The notes: a model not told the origin generated them from the letters alone. Numbered from the stretch's first letter, positions 49,529-57,932 are shown. The stretch: 64,000 bases of DNA from a bacterium D16-76 (GCA_009917445.1 QZEE01000012.1:1-64000); one strand, 5' to 3'. Translations and numbers: made by a program.

Positions 49529-49960
49529 ATGCAGATTCAACAGTTGTCCGTTTTTATTGAGAACAAGCCGGGGCGCCTGGCGGAAATTACCGAGGTGCTG
49601 GCAGGGGCCCAAATCGACATAAGGGCTATTTCGGTGGCCGATACCAGCGATTTCGGGATTCTGCGGGTCATTGTGGACCAGCCCCAGGCCGCGGTGGCGG
49701 CGCTGAAGGAGCACGGCATGACGGTGTCGCTGACCAACGTGATCGCGGTGGGGATACCGGATGTGTCGGGGTCTTTTGCAAAAGTGGTGCGGCTGCTTTC
49801 GGACAAAGGGTTTGATTTGGAATATATGTATGCTTTCATCAGCCGGGACAAAGGCAAGGCTTTTGTTATCGTCCGGGTAGACCAGGGCCAGAAGGCCGCC
49901 GAGGCTTTGCAGGCGGACGGGTGGGAGATCCTCACCCAAGACGCGTTGAGCCATATGTGA
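49529..49960 (+). CDS. Tandem ACT domain protein
   Basis: The 143-residue protein consists of two ACT domains: LSVFIENKPGRLAEITEVLA with ILRVIVDQPQAAVAAL, then VIAVGIPDVSGSFAKVVRLL with FVIVRVDQGQKAAEAL. ACT domains bind amino acids and act as allosteric sensors. Stand-alone tandem ACT proteins are usually found at the end of paaK-ior loci, where sensing of an aromatic amino acid is the natural inference. It has a GGAGGAG site and starts 28 bp after the GNAT gene. Confidence 0.92.
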   Translation: MQIQQLSVFIENKPGRLAEITEVLAGAQIDIRAISVADTSDFGILRVIVDQPQAAVAALKEHGMTVSLTNVIAVGIPDVSGSFAKVVRLLSDKGFDLEYMYAFISRDKGKAFVIVRVDQGQKAAEALQADGWEILTQDALSHM

Positions 49961-50220
49961 GGCTGGCGGGCCTCTGCCGGCTGTAGGCCGATATGCCTGA
50001 GGGGCTTGAGGCTGCCTAAAGGGGGAAGGGGACGAGCTTCCCATTGGAGGCGCCGGGCCCGTGGCCTTCCTGATTAAAATTAGAAAAGGGAAATAGCTTG
50101 TCACCTTTTCTTGTAAAGGGAAGGCGTGGGATTATTTGTCCCTTTTTCGGCAGATTTGGGGAAACCGGCTGTTGTGAATTACTGCTATGCAAGATTATTC
50201 TTTGCGGAAAAGAATAGGAA
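49961..50220. other. Gap before yabM
   Basis: Repeated short purine-rich motifs (ttagaaaagggaaatag, tgtaaagggaagg) occur, but no gene or clear promoter. Long frames on the minus strand here are rich in Pro and Arg and lack a start site, so they are rejected. Confidence 0.4.
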
Positions 50221-50248
50221 AGGGCGCCCTTCGGGGCGTCCTTTTTTG
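50221..50248 (+). terminator. Rho-independent terminator before yabM
   Basis: The stem gggcgccc/gggcgtcc with a tetraloop-like ttcg is followed by TTTTTT. It probably ends the paaK-ior-ACT transcript. Confidence 0.7.
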
Positions 50249-50346
50249 CTGTTTTTTGGCTGGGGCCTGCCTTTGGGCGGGCGGGACAAATAAACCCGCG
50301 CCCCCGGGCATACCTATGGGGTAGAAAACAGGAAAGGCGTGGTAGC

Positions 50347-52116
50347 ATGCGGGGAACGGGCAAAGAAAAGGCCGGGGGGCAGAGCTTCCTTTGGGGGGCG
50401 CTGGTGCTGACGGCCGGGATGGCTGTGGTGAAGGTGATCGGGGCGCTGTTTAAGGTGCCGCTGCAGCGGATTGTAGGGGAATACGGCATGGGGCTTTTTA
50501 ACGTGGCCTATAATTTCTATGGGCCCATTTTCAGCCTGGCTACGGCGGGCTTCCCGGTGGCGGTGTCCCGGCTGGTGTCGGAGAGCGCCAGCCTGGGGCG
50601 CTGGAAGGACGTGGGGGAGATCAAAAAAGCGGCCATGCCTTTGTTTTTGGGGGCGGGGGCGGCGGGCACTATAGCGATCACCCTGTGCGCGCCCTTTTAC
50701 TGCCGCTACGCGGTGGGCAGCCCCCAGGCCCTGCTGCCCATGCTGGCATTGGCCCCGGCGGTGCTGTTCGCCTGCGGCGGGGCGGTGTATCGGGGGTATT
50801 TTGCGGGGCTGGGGGACATGGCCCCCACAGCGGTGTCGGAGGTAGCCGAGGCGGCTATCAAGCTGGCCTTGGGGCTGTGGTGCGCGGGGGCGCTGGCCCG
50901 GGCCGGCGGGCAGGAGCTGGCCCAGTACGGCACGGTGTTCGGCATTTTGCCAGAGAGCCGAGACGCCGGGGTGTTTTTGGTGCTGGCCTTTGGGGCGGCG
51001 GGGGCTATTTTGGGTGTGACGGCCGGGTCCTTGGGGTCCCTTTTGTACCTGTGGGCCCGGTACGGGCTGCGGGGGCGTGTGGACCCGCGAATCGCAAAGG
51101 ACGCGCCCCCGGCTGCCGGGCGGCGGGAGATACGCAGGCGGCTGCTGAAGATCACCCTGCCGGTGGCGGCGGGGTCGGTGGCCATGAACGCCGGGGGGCT
51201 TATTGACGCCACCTTTTTGCAGAACCGCCTGCAGGACATTATGGCCATAGACCCGGAGGGTTTATTAGGGGCGTACGGGGGCATGATACCCAGTGTGTAC
51301 CGGGACAACCCGGGAAGCGTGCCCACCTTTTTGTACGGGTGCTACACCATGGCCCTGACCCTGTACCTGCTGGTGCCGGCCATCACCCAGGCTTTTGGGG
51401 TGAGCGCCCTGCCCGCCGTCACCCAGGCGTGGACAGAGCGGGCCCGCACCGGCCAAAAGGCGCTGGAGGCCCGGATGGCCTCGGTGCTGCGGCTGACGGG
51501 GCTGTTCTGCTTCCCGGCGGGGCTGGGGCTTACAGCCCTGAGCGCGCCTATTGTAGAGGTACTGTACGGGGGCGGGCCCTCGGCGCCGGTGGTGGCGGGG
51601 GTGCTGCGGGTGCTGGGCCCGGCGTCCCTGTTGACGGCGCTGAGCACGCCTTTAGCCAGCATGCTGCAGGCGGTGGGCCGGGCTGACCTGCCGGTTAAGG
51701 CGCTGGCCGGGGCTATGGGGCTGAAGATCGCCATAAACTGGGTGCTGTGCGGTGTGCCGGAAATCAACCTGATGGGTGCGGGGGTAGGCACCCTGCTGAG
51801 CTACCTGTTTTTGGTGGGGCTTGAAATCGCCATGCTGCAAAAGGCGGCGGGGGTGCGGCTGCGGGTAAAGGCCCTTTTGGGCCCGGCCTTTGGCAGCGCC
51901 CTGCTGTGCGCGGGGGGGGCCTGGGCCGGGTACACGGCGCTGGCAAGGGCCCTGCCGGGGCGGGAGGTCCTGTGCCTGGGGGCGGCGGTGGCTTTGGGGG
52001 CTGTGCTGTACCTGTGGGGGGCTTTGCAGCTGGGGGCCGTGACGGCAAAAGATATACGCATGGTACCGGGCGGGCAAAAAATTGCAAAAACCCTTGAAAA
52101 ATGGGGTGGGATATGA
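50347..52116 (+). CDS. Polysaccharide/lipid flippase, SpoVB/YabM family
   Basis: The 589-residue MVF/MOP-superfamily transporter has about 14 membrane helices, opening FLWGALVLTAGMAVVKVIGA and VPLQRIVGEYGMGLFNVAYN, typical of SpoVB and YabM. Family members flip lipid-linked sugars such as peptidoglycan precursors; in sporulation they serve cortex synthesis. Its position at the head of hup-rqcP-yabP-yabQ-divIC-S1 corresponds to yabM in B. subtilis, so the YabM-equivalent role is preferred. Confidence 0.88.
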   Translation: MRGTGKEKAGGQSFLWGALVLTAGMAVVKVIGALFKVPLQRIVGEYGMGLFNVAYNFYGPIFSLATAGFPVAVSRLVSESASLGRWKDVGEIKKAAMPLFLGAGAAGTIAITLCAPFYCRYAVGSPQALLPMLALAPAVLFACGGAVYRGYFAGLGDMAPTAVSEVAEAAIKLALGLWCAGALARAGGQELAQYGTVFGILPESRDAGVFLVLAFGAAGAILGVTAGSLGSLLYLWARYGLRGRVDPRIAKDAPPAAGRREIRRRLLKITLPVAAGSVAMNAGGLIDATFLQNRLQDIMAIDPEGLLGAYGGMIPSVYRDNPGSVPTFLYGCYTMALTLYLLVPAITQAFGVSALPAVTQAWTERARTGQKALEARMASVLRLTGLFCFPAGLGLTALSAPIVEVLYGGGPSAPVVAGVLRVLGPASLLTALSTPLASMLQAVGRADLPVKALAGAMGLKIAINWVLCGVPEINLMGAGVGTLLSYLFLVGLEIAMLQKAAGVRLRVKALLGPAFGSALLCAGGAWAGYTALARALPGREVLCLGAAVALGAVLYLWGALQLGAVTAKDIRMVPGGQKIAKTLEKWGGI

Positions 52117-52271
52117 TATCATTGCAAATGTTACGACATTTTAACCCTTTGTGGGCCAGCCGCGCTATGGGGCGCGGGGGCGGCCTACCTGACAGCCCGC
52201 CATAAAGACGCCGGCCGGCCCTGTGGCTTTGGGGGCAGGCCAGATCAAATTTATTTGGAGGTACGTGTAAC

Positions 52272-52547
52272 ATGAATAAGTCTGAACTGATCGCCGATGT
52301 GGCCCTACGGGCCGATATCACCAAAAAAGATGCTGACGCCGCCGTCAATGCCATCATCGACTCGATTACCCACGCCCTGGAGACCGGCGACAAGGTGCAG
52401 CTGGTGGGCTTTGGCACCTTTGAGGTACGCACACGCGGCGCCCGCACGGGCCGCAACCCCCGGAACAATGAAGAAATCAGCATCCCGGAATCCAAGGCCC
52501 CGGCGTTTAAGGCTGGCAAGGCTTTGAAGGATGTTGTGAATAAGTAA
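52272..52547 (+). CDS. hup: DNA-binding protein HU
   Basis: The 91-residue nucleoid protein starts [20 protein letters not shown] and has the DNA-binding arm [20 protein letters not shown], a complete HU fold. It bends and compacts DNA as a dimer. A GGAGG site precedes ATG 52272. It sits between yabM and rqcP, where B. subtilis carries mazG (yabN); hup in this place is common in Clostridia. Confidence 0.96.
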   Translation: MNKSELIADVALRADITKKDADAAVNAIIDSITHALETGDKVQLVGFGTFEVRTRGARTGRNPRNNEEISIPESKAPAFKAGKALKDVVNK

Positions 52548-52565
52548 GCTTTTTCACGGCTTTAG

Positions 52566-52598
52566 CGGGCCCGGGGGTATCCGGGCCTGTTGTTTTTA
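52566..52598 (+). terminator. Terminator after hup
   Basis: The stem ggcccgg/ccgggcc with a 6-base loop is followed by TGTTGTTTTT. Read-through to rqcP, 27 bp later, is possible. Confidence 0.7.
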
Positions 52599-52624
52599 TA
52601 GGGATTCAGGAAAGGAGAAAACCT

Positions 52625-52870
52625 ATGCGGCTGGATAAGTATTTGAAAATTTCCCGTTTGATCAAGCGGCGTACCGTGGCAAACGAGGCCTGCGACGCGG
52701 GGCGGGTGTTTGTAAACGGCAAGCAGGCCCGGGCCTCTTACGAGGTAAAGGCAGGGGACGTGCTGGAAATCACCATGGGCGAACGGGTGCTGAAGGCGGA
52801 GGTGCTGGCGGTGACGGAATACGCCCGGAAAGAGGAAGCGGGGTCTTTGTACCGGATGATAGAGGAATAA
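52625..52870 (+). CDS. rqcP: RqcP, S4-domain ribosome quality control protein (YabO)
   Basis: This 81-residue S4 RNA-binding protein begins MRLDKYLKISRLIKRRTVAN and has VFVNGKQARASYEVKAGD, the RqcP/YabO pattern. RqcP binds the 50S subunit with RqcH and supports alanine-tail synthesis on stalled nascent chains. An AGGAGA site precedes the ATG. It occupies the yabO position of the conserved cluster. Confidence 0.94.
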   Translation: MRLDKYLKISRLIKRRTVANEACDAGRVFVNGKQARASYEVKAGDVLEITMGERVLKAEVLAVTEYARKEEAGSLYRMIEE

Positions 52871-52928
52871 CCGGCGGGGCGGAGGCATATGCATGTCTTG
52901 ACTGGGGGCTCTACCCCCGGAGAAAGGG

Positions 52929-53222
52929 ATGGAAAGCATGCCAGAGACCCAAAAGCCCATGAAGCCCATGAAGCGCCACGAGCTGCGCCTAGAGGCCCGG
53001 GAACGCCTGACCGCCACGGGCATACGCCGGGTGGATTTTTTCAGCGACGAGCTGATTACGGCCCAGACCGACCTGGGGCAGCTGAACCTGAAAGGCGAAG
53101 CCCTGCACATTGAAAGCCTTTCAGCCGAAACCGGCGACATGCTGGTGCGGGGCAAGGTGGCGGCTGTATCGTACACAGAGGCCAGCCCGGCGGTGTCGTT
53201 TTTGGGCAGGCTGTTTAAATGA
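52929..53222 (+). CDS. yabP: Sporulation protein YabP
   Basis: The 97-residue protein has the YabP signature: RHELRLEARERLTATGIRRV and DLGQLNLKGEALHIESL. YabP acts with YabQ in the forespore or cortex during sporulation; its molecular activity is unknown. The ATG at 52929 has GGAG six bases upstream; ATG 52938 is an alternative. The stop overlaps the yabQ start, indicating coupling. Confidence 0.93.
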   Translation: MESMPETQKPMKPMKRHELRLEARERLTATGIRRVDFFSDELITAQTDLGQLNLKGEALHIESLSAETGDMLVRGKVAAVSYTEASPAVSFLGRLFK

Positions 53223-53680
53223 CTGGGGCAGGGCTGCCGGTTATCTTCCTGTGCCTGGGGACGGGCTGCGCCCTGGGGGCGCTGTTTTTGCTGCTGAAAG
53301 CGGTGCGCCTGGCCCTGGGGGCGGGCAAATGGGCCACGGCGGGGCTGGATGTGGCCTTTGGCCTGGTGTGCGGGGGCGTGGCCTTTTTGACGGCTTTGGT
53401 GGTGGATAAGGGCCGCATGCGGTTTTTACAGGGGGCGCTGCAAATGCTGGGGGCCTGGGGCTGCGTGGCGGCGCTGGACCCCTTTATGAGCGGGCTGGGG
53501 CGGGGGGTCAGGCGCTTTTGCGGGAAGCTGGGCCGGGCCCTCTGGCGGCCGGTTCGCTGGGCGTGGGGGAAAATCCCCAAGCCGGAAAAGAAAGCCCGGC
53601 CGAAAAAGAAGGGCCCTGGGCGTAAGGGCCGGAAGGGCAAGAGGCCCAAAAAATTCAAGTGTTTGCCAAAAAAGACTTGA
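53219..53680 (+). CDS. yabQ: Spore cortex biosynthesis protein YabQ
   Basis: The 153-residue membrane protein has three or so helices in the first 95 residues (FLCLGTGCALGALFLLLKAV, TAGLDVAFGLVCGGVAFLTA, MLGAWGCVAALDPFM) and a very basic lysine/arginine-rich tail. YabQ is required for cortex formation in B. subtilis. The start overlaps the yabP stop by four bases (ATGA). The highly basic tail is longer than I expect for the family. Confidence 0.88.
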   Translation: MTGAGLPVIFLCLGTGCALGALFLLLKAVRLALGAGKWATAGLDVAFGLVCGGVAFLTALVVDKGRMRFLQGALQMLGAWGCVAALDPFMSGLGRGVRRFCGKLGRALWRPVRWAWGKIPKPEKKARPKKKGPGRKGRKGKRPKKFKCLPKKT

Positions 53681-53706
53681 AAAACTTATGTCGACTATTA
53701 TATAAT
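53677..53706 (+). promoter_or_regulatory. divIC promoter
   Basis: TTGAAA (53677-53682) and TATAAT (53701-53706) are separated by 18 bp. The spacer contains TGTCGAC (53689-53695), six of seven bases of the Spo0A box. The -35 overlaps the end of yabQ. Confidence 0.7.
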
Positions 53707-53765
53707 GGGTATAGCAGGTGTCCGTGCCGCCGTGTGTTACTGGACCCGGAAAGGGGCATAGCCTT

Positions 53766-54068
53766 TTGAAAGAGAAAAAAAACCGTAAATATAAGGGCAG
53801 CCTCCTTTTGAAGTTCGCCGTATTCTGCCTGGCTGTGTTTGTGGCCGGGGTGCTTATCAGCAAGCAGCTGGAGATCGCGGAAAAGCGCCGCACCTTGGAC
53901 GGCTTGCAGAAGCAGCTGGACCAGCAGTCCATACGCAATGAGGAATTGCAGGACCAGCTGGAAAACAGCAGCGGCCTGACGGAATACGCGGAAAAAAAGG
54001 CCCGGCGTGACCTGGACTATGCCCGCCCTGACGAGCGCATCTATGTGGACGTAGGGGGCGGCGAATAG
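53766..54068 (+). CDS. divIC: Cell division protein DivIC/FtsB family
   Basis: The 100-residue protein has a short basic N-terminus (KEKKNRKYKG), one membrane helix (about 12-32) and a coiled coil outside the membrane (LEIAEKRRTLDGLQKQLDQ), ending in a short conserved tail containing ARRDLDYARPDERIYVDV. It is a divisome scaffold that partners FtsL and DivIB. The start is TTG 53766, supported by AAAGGGG nine bases upstream. The order yabQ-divIC-S1 matches B. subtilis. Confidence 0.92.
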   Translation: MKEKKNRKYKGSLLLKFAVFCLAVFVAGVLISKQLEIAEKRRTLDGLQKQLDQQSIRNEELQDQLENSSGLTEYAEKKARRDLDYARPDERIYVDVGGGE

Positions 54069-54112
54069 CCTGTGATTCAGATTTCGGGAAGCCTAGGAGG
54101 ATAAATCGGTTT

Positions 54113-54646
54113 ATGCAGCTTGAGGTTGGAGAGATCTATGAGGGTAAGGTGACCGGCATCACCAAGTTTGGGGCGTTTGTCAGCTTTGAAGGGGGACGCA
54201 CCGGCATGGTGCACATCTCAGAGGTAGCGCCGGTGTTTGTCAACGAGATCAAGGATTTTGTCACCGAGGGGCAGACGGTGAAGGTGAAGGTGCTTTCCAT
54301 CAGCGAGGAAGGGAAAGTGAGCCTGTCTATAAAAAAAGCGCTGCCAGAGGACCAGCAGCGCAGGCCCGCCCCCAAGCGCCCAGAGGGTGAGCGGGGGGAC
54401 CGGGGCGGCCACGCCCGCCGGGGCCAGGGGGCCGGCCGGCCGCCCAGGGGGCCCAGGCCCGCGCCCCAGCCCAGCCCGGGGCGGCCGGGGGACTTTGAAT
54501 GGCAGAGCCGCCGCAACGACAGCGGCAGCTTTGAGGACATGATGTCCCGGTTTAAGCAGACCAGCGATGAGAAGATGTCGGACCTGAAGCGGGCTACGGA
54601 TTCCCGCCGGGGGGGAGGGTACTCCCGCCGGGGGCCCAAGGGCTGA
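54113..54646 (+). CDS. S1 RNA-binding domain protein (YabR-like)
   Basis: The 177-residue protein has an N-terminal S1 domain (residues 3-73: GEIYEGKVTGITKFGAFVSF, GMVHISEV, GKVSLSIK) and a disordered, Arg/Gly/Pro-rich C-terminal half, with short RGGGYSRRG-type segments at the end. It corresponds to YabR downstream of divIC in B. subtilis. RNA or ribosome binding is expected; the precise role is unknown. Confidence 0.9.
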   Translation: MQLEVGEIYEGKVTGITKFGAFVSFEGGRTGMVHISEVAPVFVNEIKDFVTEGQTVKVKVLSISEEGKVSLSIKKALPEDQQRRPAPKRPEGERGDRGGHARRGQGAGRPPRGPRPAPQPSPGRPGDFEWQSRRNDSGSFEDMMSRFKQTSDEKMSDLKRATDSRRGGGYSRRGPKG

Positions 54647-54777
54647 TTGAGGCAGGCACAGATACATAGGGCAGGGCACAGCGGCTGCGCGGTGCCCTGG
54701 TAAAGTGCGCGGATGGGGGCCCAGGTTGGGCCCTTTACTCATATTTTATTCGGATATTTTGGCAAGGAGGAAGGGGC

Positions 54778-55617
54778 ATGCGCAGGATAAGTGCGGAGGA
54801 GATCTCGGCGGCGGTAGCCAAGCTGTGCGTGGAGGCAAACCGGCAGCTGCCCGGCAGCCTGGAAAAAAGGGTGCGGGAAAGCGCGGCTGGGGAGACAAGC
54901 CCGCTAGGGAAAGCCATTTTGGGGGACTTGGCGGAAAATTTGGACGCGGCCCGGGAAATGGGGGTGCCGATTTGCCAGGACACAGGCATGGCCGTGGTTT
55001 TCGCGGAAGTAGGGCAGGAGGTCTACATAGAAGGCGCTTTTGAGGAAGCGGTGCATGAGGGCGTACGCCGGGGCTATGTGGGGGGGCTTCTGCGGTGCTC
55101 GGTGGTGGCGGACCCGCTGCGCCGGGGGAACACAGGGGACAATACCCCGGCGGTGCTGCACACGCGGCTGGTGCCGGGGGACAAGCTCACCTTGACGGTG
55201 GCCCCCAAGGGCTTTGGCAGCGAGAACATGAGCCGTCTGCGGATGCTTACGCCGGCGGCTTCCCCGGAAGACATTGTAGGCTTTGTGGCGGAAACGGTGA
55301 AGACGGCCGGGGCCAACCCCTGTCCGCCGGTGGTGCTGGGCGTGGGCATTGGGGGAGATTTTGAGATGTGCGCTTACCTGGCGAAAAAGGCCCTTTGCCG
55401 GGATGTGGACGTGAGGCACTCGGACCCCTATTATGCGGAATTGGAGAGGCGGATGCTGGAAGAGGTCAACGAGACGGGGGTGGGGCCCCAGGGTTTTGGG
55501 GGGGAAGTGACAGCGTTGTGCGTCAATATTGAAACGTACCCGACCCATATCGCAGGATTGCCGGTGGCGGTAAATGTGGGGTGCCATGTAACGCGGCATC
55601 AATCGATGACGTTGTAA
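54778..55617 (+). CDS. fumA: Fumarate hydratase class I, alpha subunit
   Basis: The 279-residue subunit of the two-component, oxygen-sensitive [4Fe-4S] fumarase or tartrate dehydratase family contains PICQDTGMAVVFAEVGQEVY, RRGNTGDNTPAVLH, CPPVVLGVGIGGDFEMC and VGCHVTRH, with the three cluster cysteines. It hydrates fumarate to malate only with a beta subunit, which normally follows directly but is absent here: repeats and hpf follow. An ATG with AGGAGGAAGGGGC. Confidence 0.9.
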   Translation: MRRISAEEISAAVAKLCVEANRQLPGSLEKRVRESAAGETSPLGKAILGDLAENLDAAREMGVPICQDTGMAVVFAEVGQEVYIEGAFEEAVHEGVRRGYVGGLLRCSVVADPLRRGNTGDNTPAVLHTRLVPGDKLTLTVAPKGFGSENMSRLRMLTPAASPEDIVGFVAETVKTAGANPCPPVVLGVGIGGDFEMCAYLAKKALCRDVDVRHSDPYYAELERRMLEEVNETGVGPQGFGGEVTALCVNIETYPTHIAGLPVAVNVGCHVTRHQSMTL

Positions 55618-55624
55618 GAAGCAA

Positions 55625-55800
55625 AGGAAGCGAAGCGTGGGAGTCCAGAGGGCCCATGGCCCTTTGGTGGGGGACTTGGGGGCGAAGCCCACGAGTGGGG
55701 TTTGGGGCAAGGCCCCGGGGTCTTGCCGCAGGCGCGACCTTTGCGCCGGAGGCTCTAAACAGCGTTAGCGGGGTTTGGGGTGTAACCCCAAGGTCTTGGT
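55625..55800. repeat. Mosaic of dispersed intergenic repeat modules
   Basis: Modules in order: gcgtgggagtccagagggcccatggccctttgg, gtggggtttggggcaaggccccggggtcttg, ccgcaggcgcgacctttgcgccggaggctc and gcggggtttggggtgtaaccccaaggtcttg. The order module B, module C, module B is the same as at 15299-15402. No gene is present. Confidence 0.75.
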
Positions 55801-55947
55801 TAGTTTTTAAGTACCAATGGGGAGTGCGGGTGAGCGGTTGCCGTGTGGTGAAGGGTGCTACTGTGGGTGATGTTTGTAGGCGGCGGCTTCTTCCGGGGCG
55901 TCGGGAGGCGAATCGGCGGGGAAAATAAATAATTTTCTTAATGGGAG

Positions 55948-55976
55948 TTGCATTTTTTTATTTATTGTGCTACAAT
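55948..55976 (+). promoter_or_regulatory. hpf promoter
   Basis: TTGCAT (55948-55953) and TACAAT (55971-55976) are exactly 17 bp apart in an AT-rich patch, 62 bp before the ATG. The rest of the 55801-55947 gap holds nothing identifiable. Confidence 0.8.
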
Positions 55977-56038
55977 GGAAATACAGAGAGACGGCGTCCC
56001 GGCTTTCTGAATCCGCAGCAGAAAGAAAGGTGCACACT

Positions 56039-56566
56039 ATGAAGATCACGATCGTGGGAAGAAAGGTCAATCTGCGCAGTAATTTTAAAGAGCTGGTGGA
56101 AAAAAAGCTCTCGAAATTTGACAGGATCTTCGACGACGACGCGGAGGCGGTGGTCACCGTTACGGTGGAGCGCAACCGGCAGACCGTGGAAATCACCATA
56201 AAGCAAAGGGGGATGCTGTGCCGGGCCGAGGATACCGCTATGGAAATGAACGAGGCGCTGGACCATGTGGTGGCGGCGCTGGGGAAACAGATCCGGCGGA
56301 ACAAGACCAGGCTGGAAAAGGCCAAAAAGATGGACCCAGGGGTTGTGATTGCCGACGACTATTACGACGAGCCGGACGAGGAAATCAAGATTACCCGCAG
56401 CAAGACCTTCTTTGTGAAGGTGATGTCGCCGGAAGAGGCCGTTATGCAGATGAACATGCTGGGGCACACGTTCTTTATGTTCCGCAACGACGAGAACGGG
56501 GAAGTAAACGTAGTGTACCGGCGCAAGGACGGCGATTACGGCCTGCTGGCGCCAGAAGGGAAATAA
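56039..56566 (+). CDS. hpf: Ribosome hibernation promoting factor, long form
   Basis: The 175-residue protein has an N-terminal beta-alpha-beta domain (MKITIVGRKVNLRSNFKELV) that binds the 30S decoding region, a charged linker (about 95-120), and the C-terminal dimerisation domain typical of long HPF (ITRSKTFFVKVMSPEEAVMQ; MLGHTFFMFRNDENGEVNVV). It pairs 70S ribosomes into 100S dimers in stationary phase. The ATG at 56039 has AAAGGTG upstream; the frame extends further but crosses the promoter. Confidence 0.95.
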   Translation: MKITIVGRKVNLRSNFKELVEKKLSKFDRIFDDDAEAVVTVTVERNRQTVEITIKQRGMLCRAEDTAMEMNEALDHVVAALGKQIRRNKTRLEKAKKMDPGVVIADDYYDEPDEEIKITRSKTFFVKVMSPEEAVMQMNMLGHTFFMFRNDENGEVNVVYRRKDGDYGLLAPEGK

Positions 56567-56588
56567 AAGGTAAGCTTTTGCCTGTGTG

Positions 56589-56616
56589 GGGGAGGGCGGT
56601 GCGCCCTCCCCTTTTT
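56589..56616 (+). terminator. Terminator of hpf
   Basis: Perfect 9-bp arms ggggagggc/gccctcccc with a short loop are followed by TTTTT. Confidence 0.85.
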
Positions 56617-56640
56617 GCTGCGGAGGGAAAGGAGAGCGGT

Positions 56641-57768
56641 ATGGGCTATTTAGGGGATCATCAATTTTGCGCCACGTGCCTGCTGGGGCTGGAAGGGCTG
56701 GTGGCCCAGGAGCTGCGGGACATGGGCTGCGAGGGCGTGCAGGCCGAAAACGGGCGGGTCCTGTTTGCCGGGGACGAAAGGGCCCTGGCCCGGGCCAGCC
56801 TGGGCCTGCGGTGCGCCGAACGGTTGCTGGTGCTGGTGGGGGAGTTTGAAGCCAGGAGCTTTGAAGAGCTTTTCCAGGGGGTGAAAGCCCTGGAATGGGA
56901 AGGGCTGCTGCCCAAGGACGCGCAGTTCCCGGTGAGCGGGGCCAGCCTGAACAGCCAGCTGCACAGCGTGCCGGACTGCCAGGCCATCATCAAAAAAGCC
57001 ATTGTAGAGCGGCTGGGGGCGCGGTACGGGGTGTCCTGGTTTGAAGAGACGGGGCCGGTGTACCGGGTGCGGTTCCGGCTGATGAAGGACAAGGTGAGCC
57101 TGATGGTGGATGCCTCTGGCGCGGGGCTGCACAAGCGGGGGTACCGGCCGGCGGCTACCCAGGCGCCGATCAAGGAGACCCTGGCCGCGGCCCTGGCTAT
57201 GCTGGCCCGGGTACGGCGGGACGGGCATTTTATTGACCCGTTCTGCGGGTCGGGCACGCTGCTGATTGAGGCGGCTATGCTGGCCAGGCAAATAGCCCCG
57301 GGGCTGGGCAGGCGGTTTATGGCCGAAACCTGGGCGGGGTCGGACAAAGGGCTGTGGAAGCAGGAACGCCTGGCCGCCCGGGAAAGGGTGCTGCCGGGCA
57401 CGGGGTTTTCGGCGGAGGGGTTTGACATCGACCCCCAGGCCGTGGAGCTGGCGGCCCAGAACGCGGCCCGGGCCGGGGTAGGGGGCCAGGTGCGCACGGC
57501 GGTGCGGGACATTGCGGATTTTGACGGCGCAAGCCAATATGGGTGCGTGGTGTGCAACCCGCCCTATGGGGAACGGCTGCTGGACGTGGAATCGGCCCGG
57601 GAACTGTGCAGGGTGATGGGCCGGGTGTTTGCGCGCAAGCGGGGGTGGAGCTATGGGGTCATCACCCCGGAGGAGGACTTTGAGGAGCTGTTTGGGCGCA
57701 GGGCGGACAAGCGGCGGAAGCTTTATAATGGGATGATCAAGTGCCAGTTTTACCAGTATTTTAAGTGA
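56641..57768 (+). CDS. THUMP-domain class I SAM-dependent RNA methyltransferase (RlmL/YpsC-like)
   Basis: The 375-residue protein has an N-terminal ferredoxin-like/THUMP RNA-binding region (CLLGLEGLVAQELRDMGCEG...LHKRGYR) and a methyltransferase domain with DPFCGSGTLLIEAAMLARQ and the catalytic CNPPYGERL. It matches the YpsC/RlmL N2-guanine 23S rRNA methyltransferase group. The ATG at 56641 has AAAGGAGAG before it; the open frame begins earlier but overlaps hpf in another frame. Confidence 0.92.
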   Translation: MGYLGDHQFCATCLLGLEGLVAQELRDMGCEGVQAENGRVLFAGDERALARASLGLRCAERLLVLVGEFEARSFEELFQGVKALEWEGLLPKDAQFPVSGASLNSQLHSVPDCQAIIKKAIVERLGARYGVSWFEETGPVYRVRFRLMKDKVSLMVDASGAGLHKRGYRPAATQAPIKETLAAALAMLARVRRDGHFIDPFCGSGTLLIEAAMLARQIAPGLGRRFMAETWAGSDKGLWKQERLAARERVLPGTGFSAEGFDIDPQAVELAAQNAARAGVGGQVRTAVRDIADFDGASQYGCVVCNPPYGERLLDVESARELCRVMGRVFARKRGWSYGVITPEEDFEELFGRRADKRRKLYNGMIKCQFYQYFK

Positions 57769-57803
57769 GGGCCCGAGCGGGGGTTAGTTTAATAGGCAGG
57801 ATG

Positions 57804-57835
57804 AGCCGTATAAACTTTAAGTTTATACGGCTTTG
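57804..57835 (+). terminator. Terminator of the THUMP methyltransferase gene
   Basis: The 14-bp perfect palindromic arms agccgtataaactt/aagtttatacggct, with a minimal loop, are followed by TTTGC. Confidence 0.7.
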
Positions 57836-57932
57836 CTGCGTTTGGGCATTTTCTGTTTAGGGGGCGCCCCTGGGTGTGACAAAATTTGAGGGCGGGGCTG
57901 TGGTATGCTGGGGAAAAAGGAGGCGCTTTCTT

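Noticed and set aside
50016-50489. 157-codon minus-strand frame in the gap before yabM
   Set aside because: No ribosome site, low-complexity Pro/Ser/Lys content, and it overlaps the yabM start and terminator.
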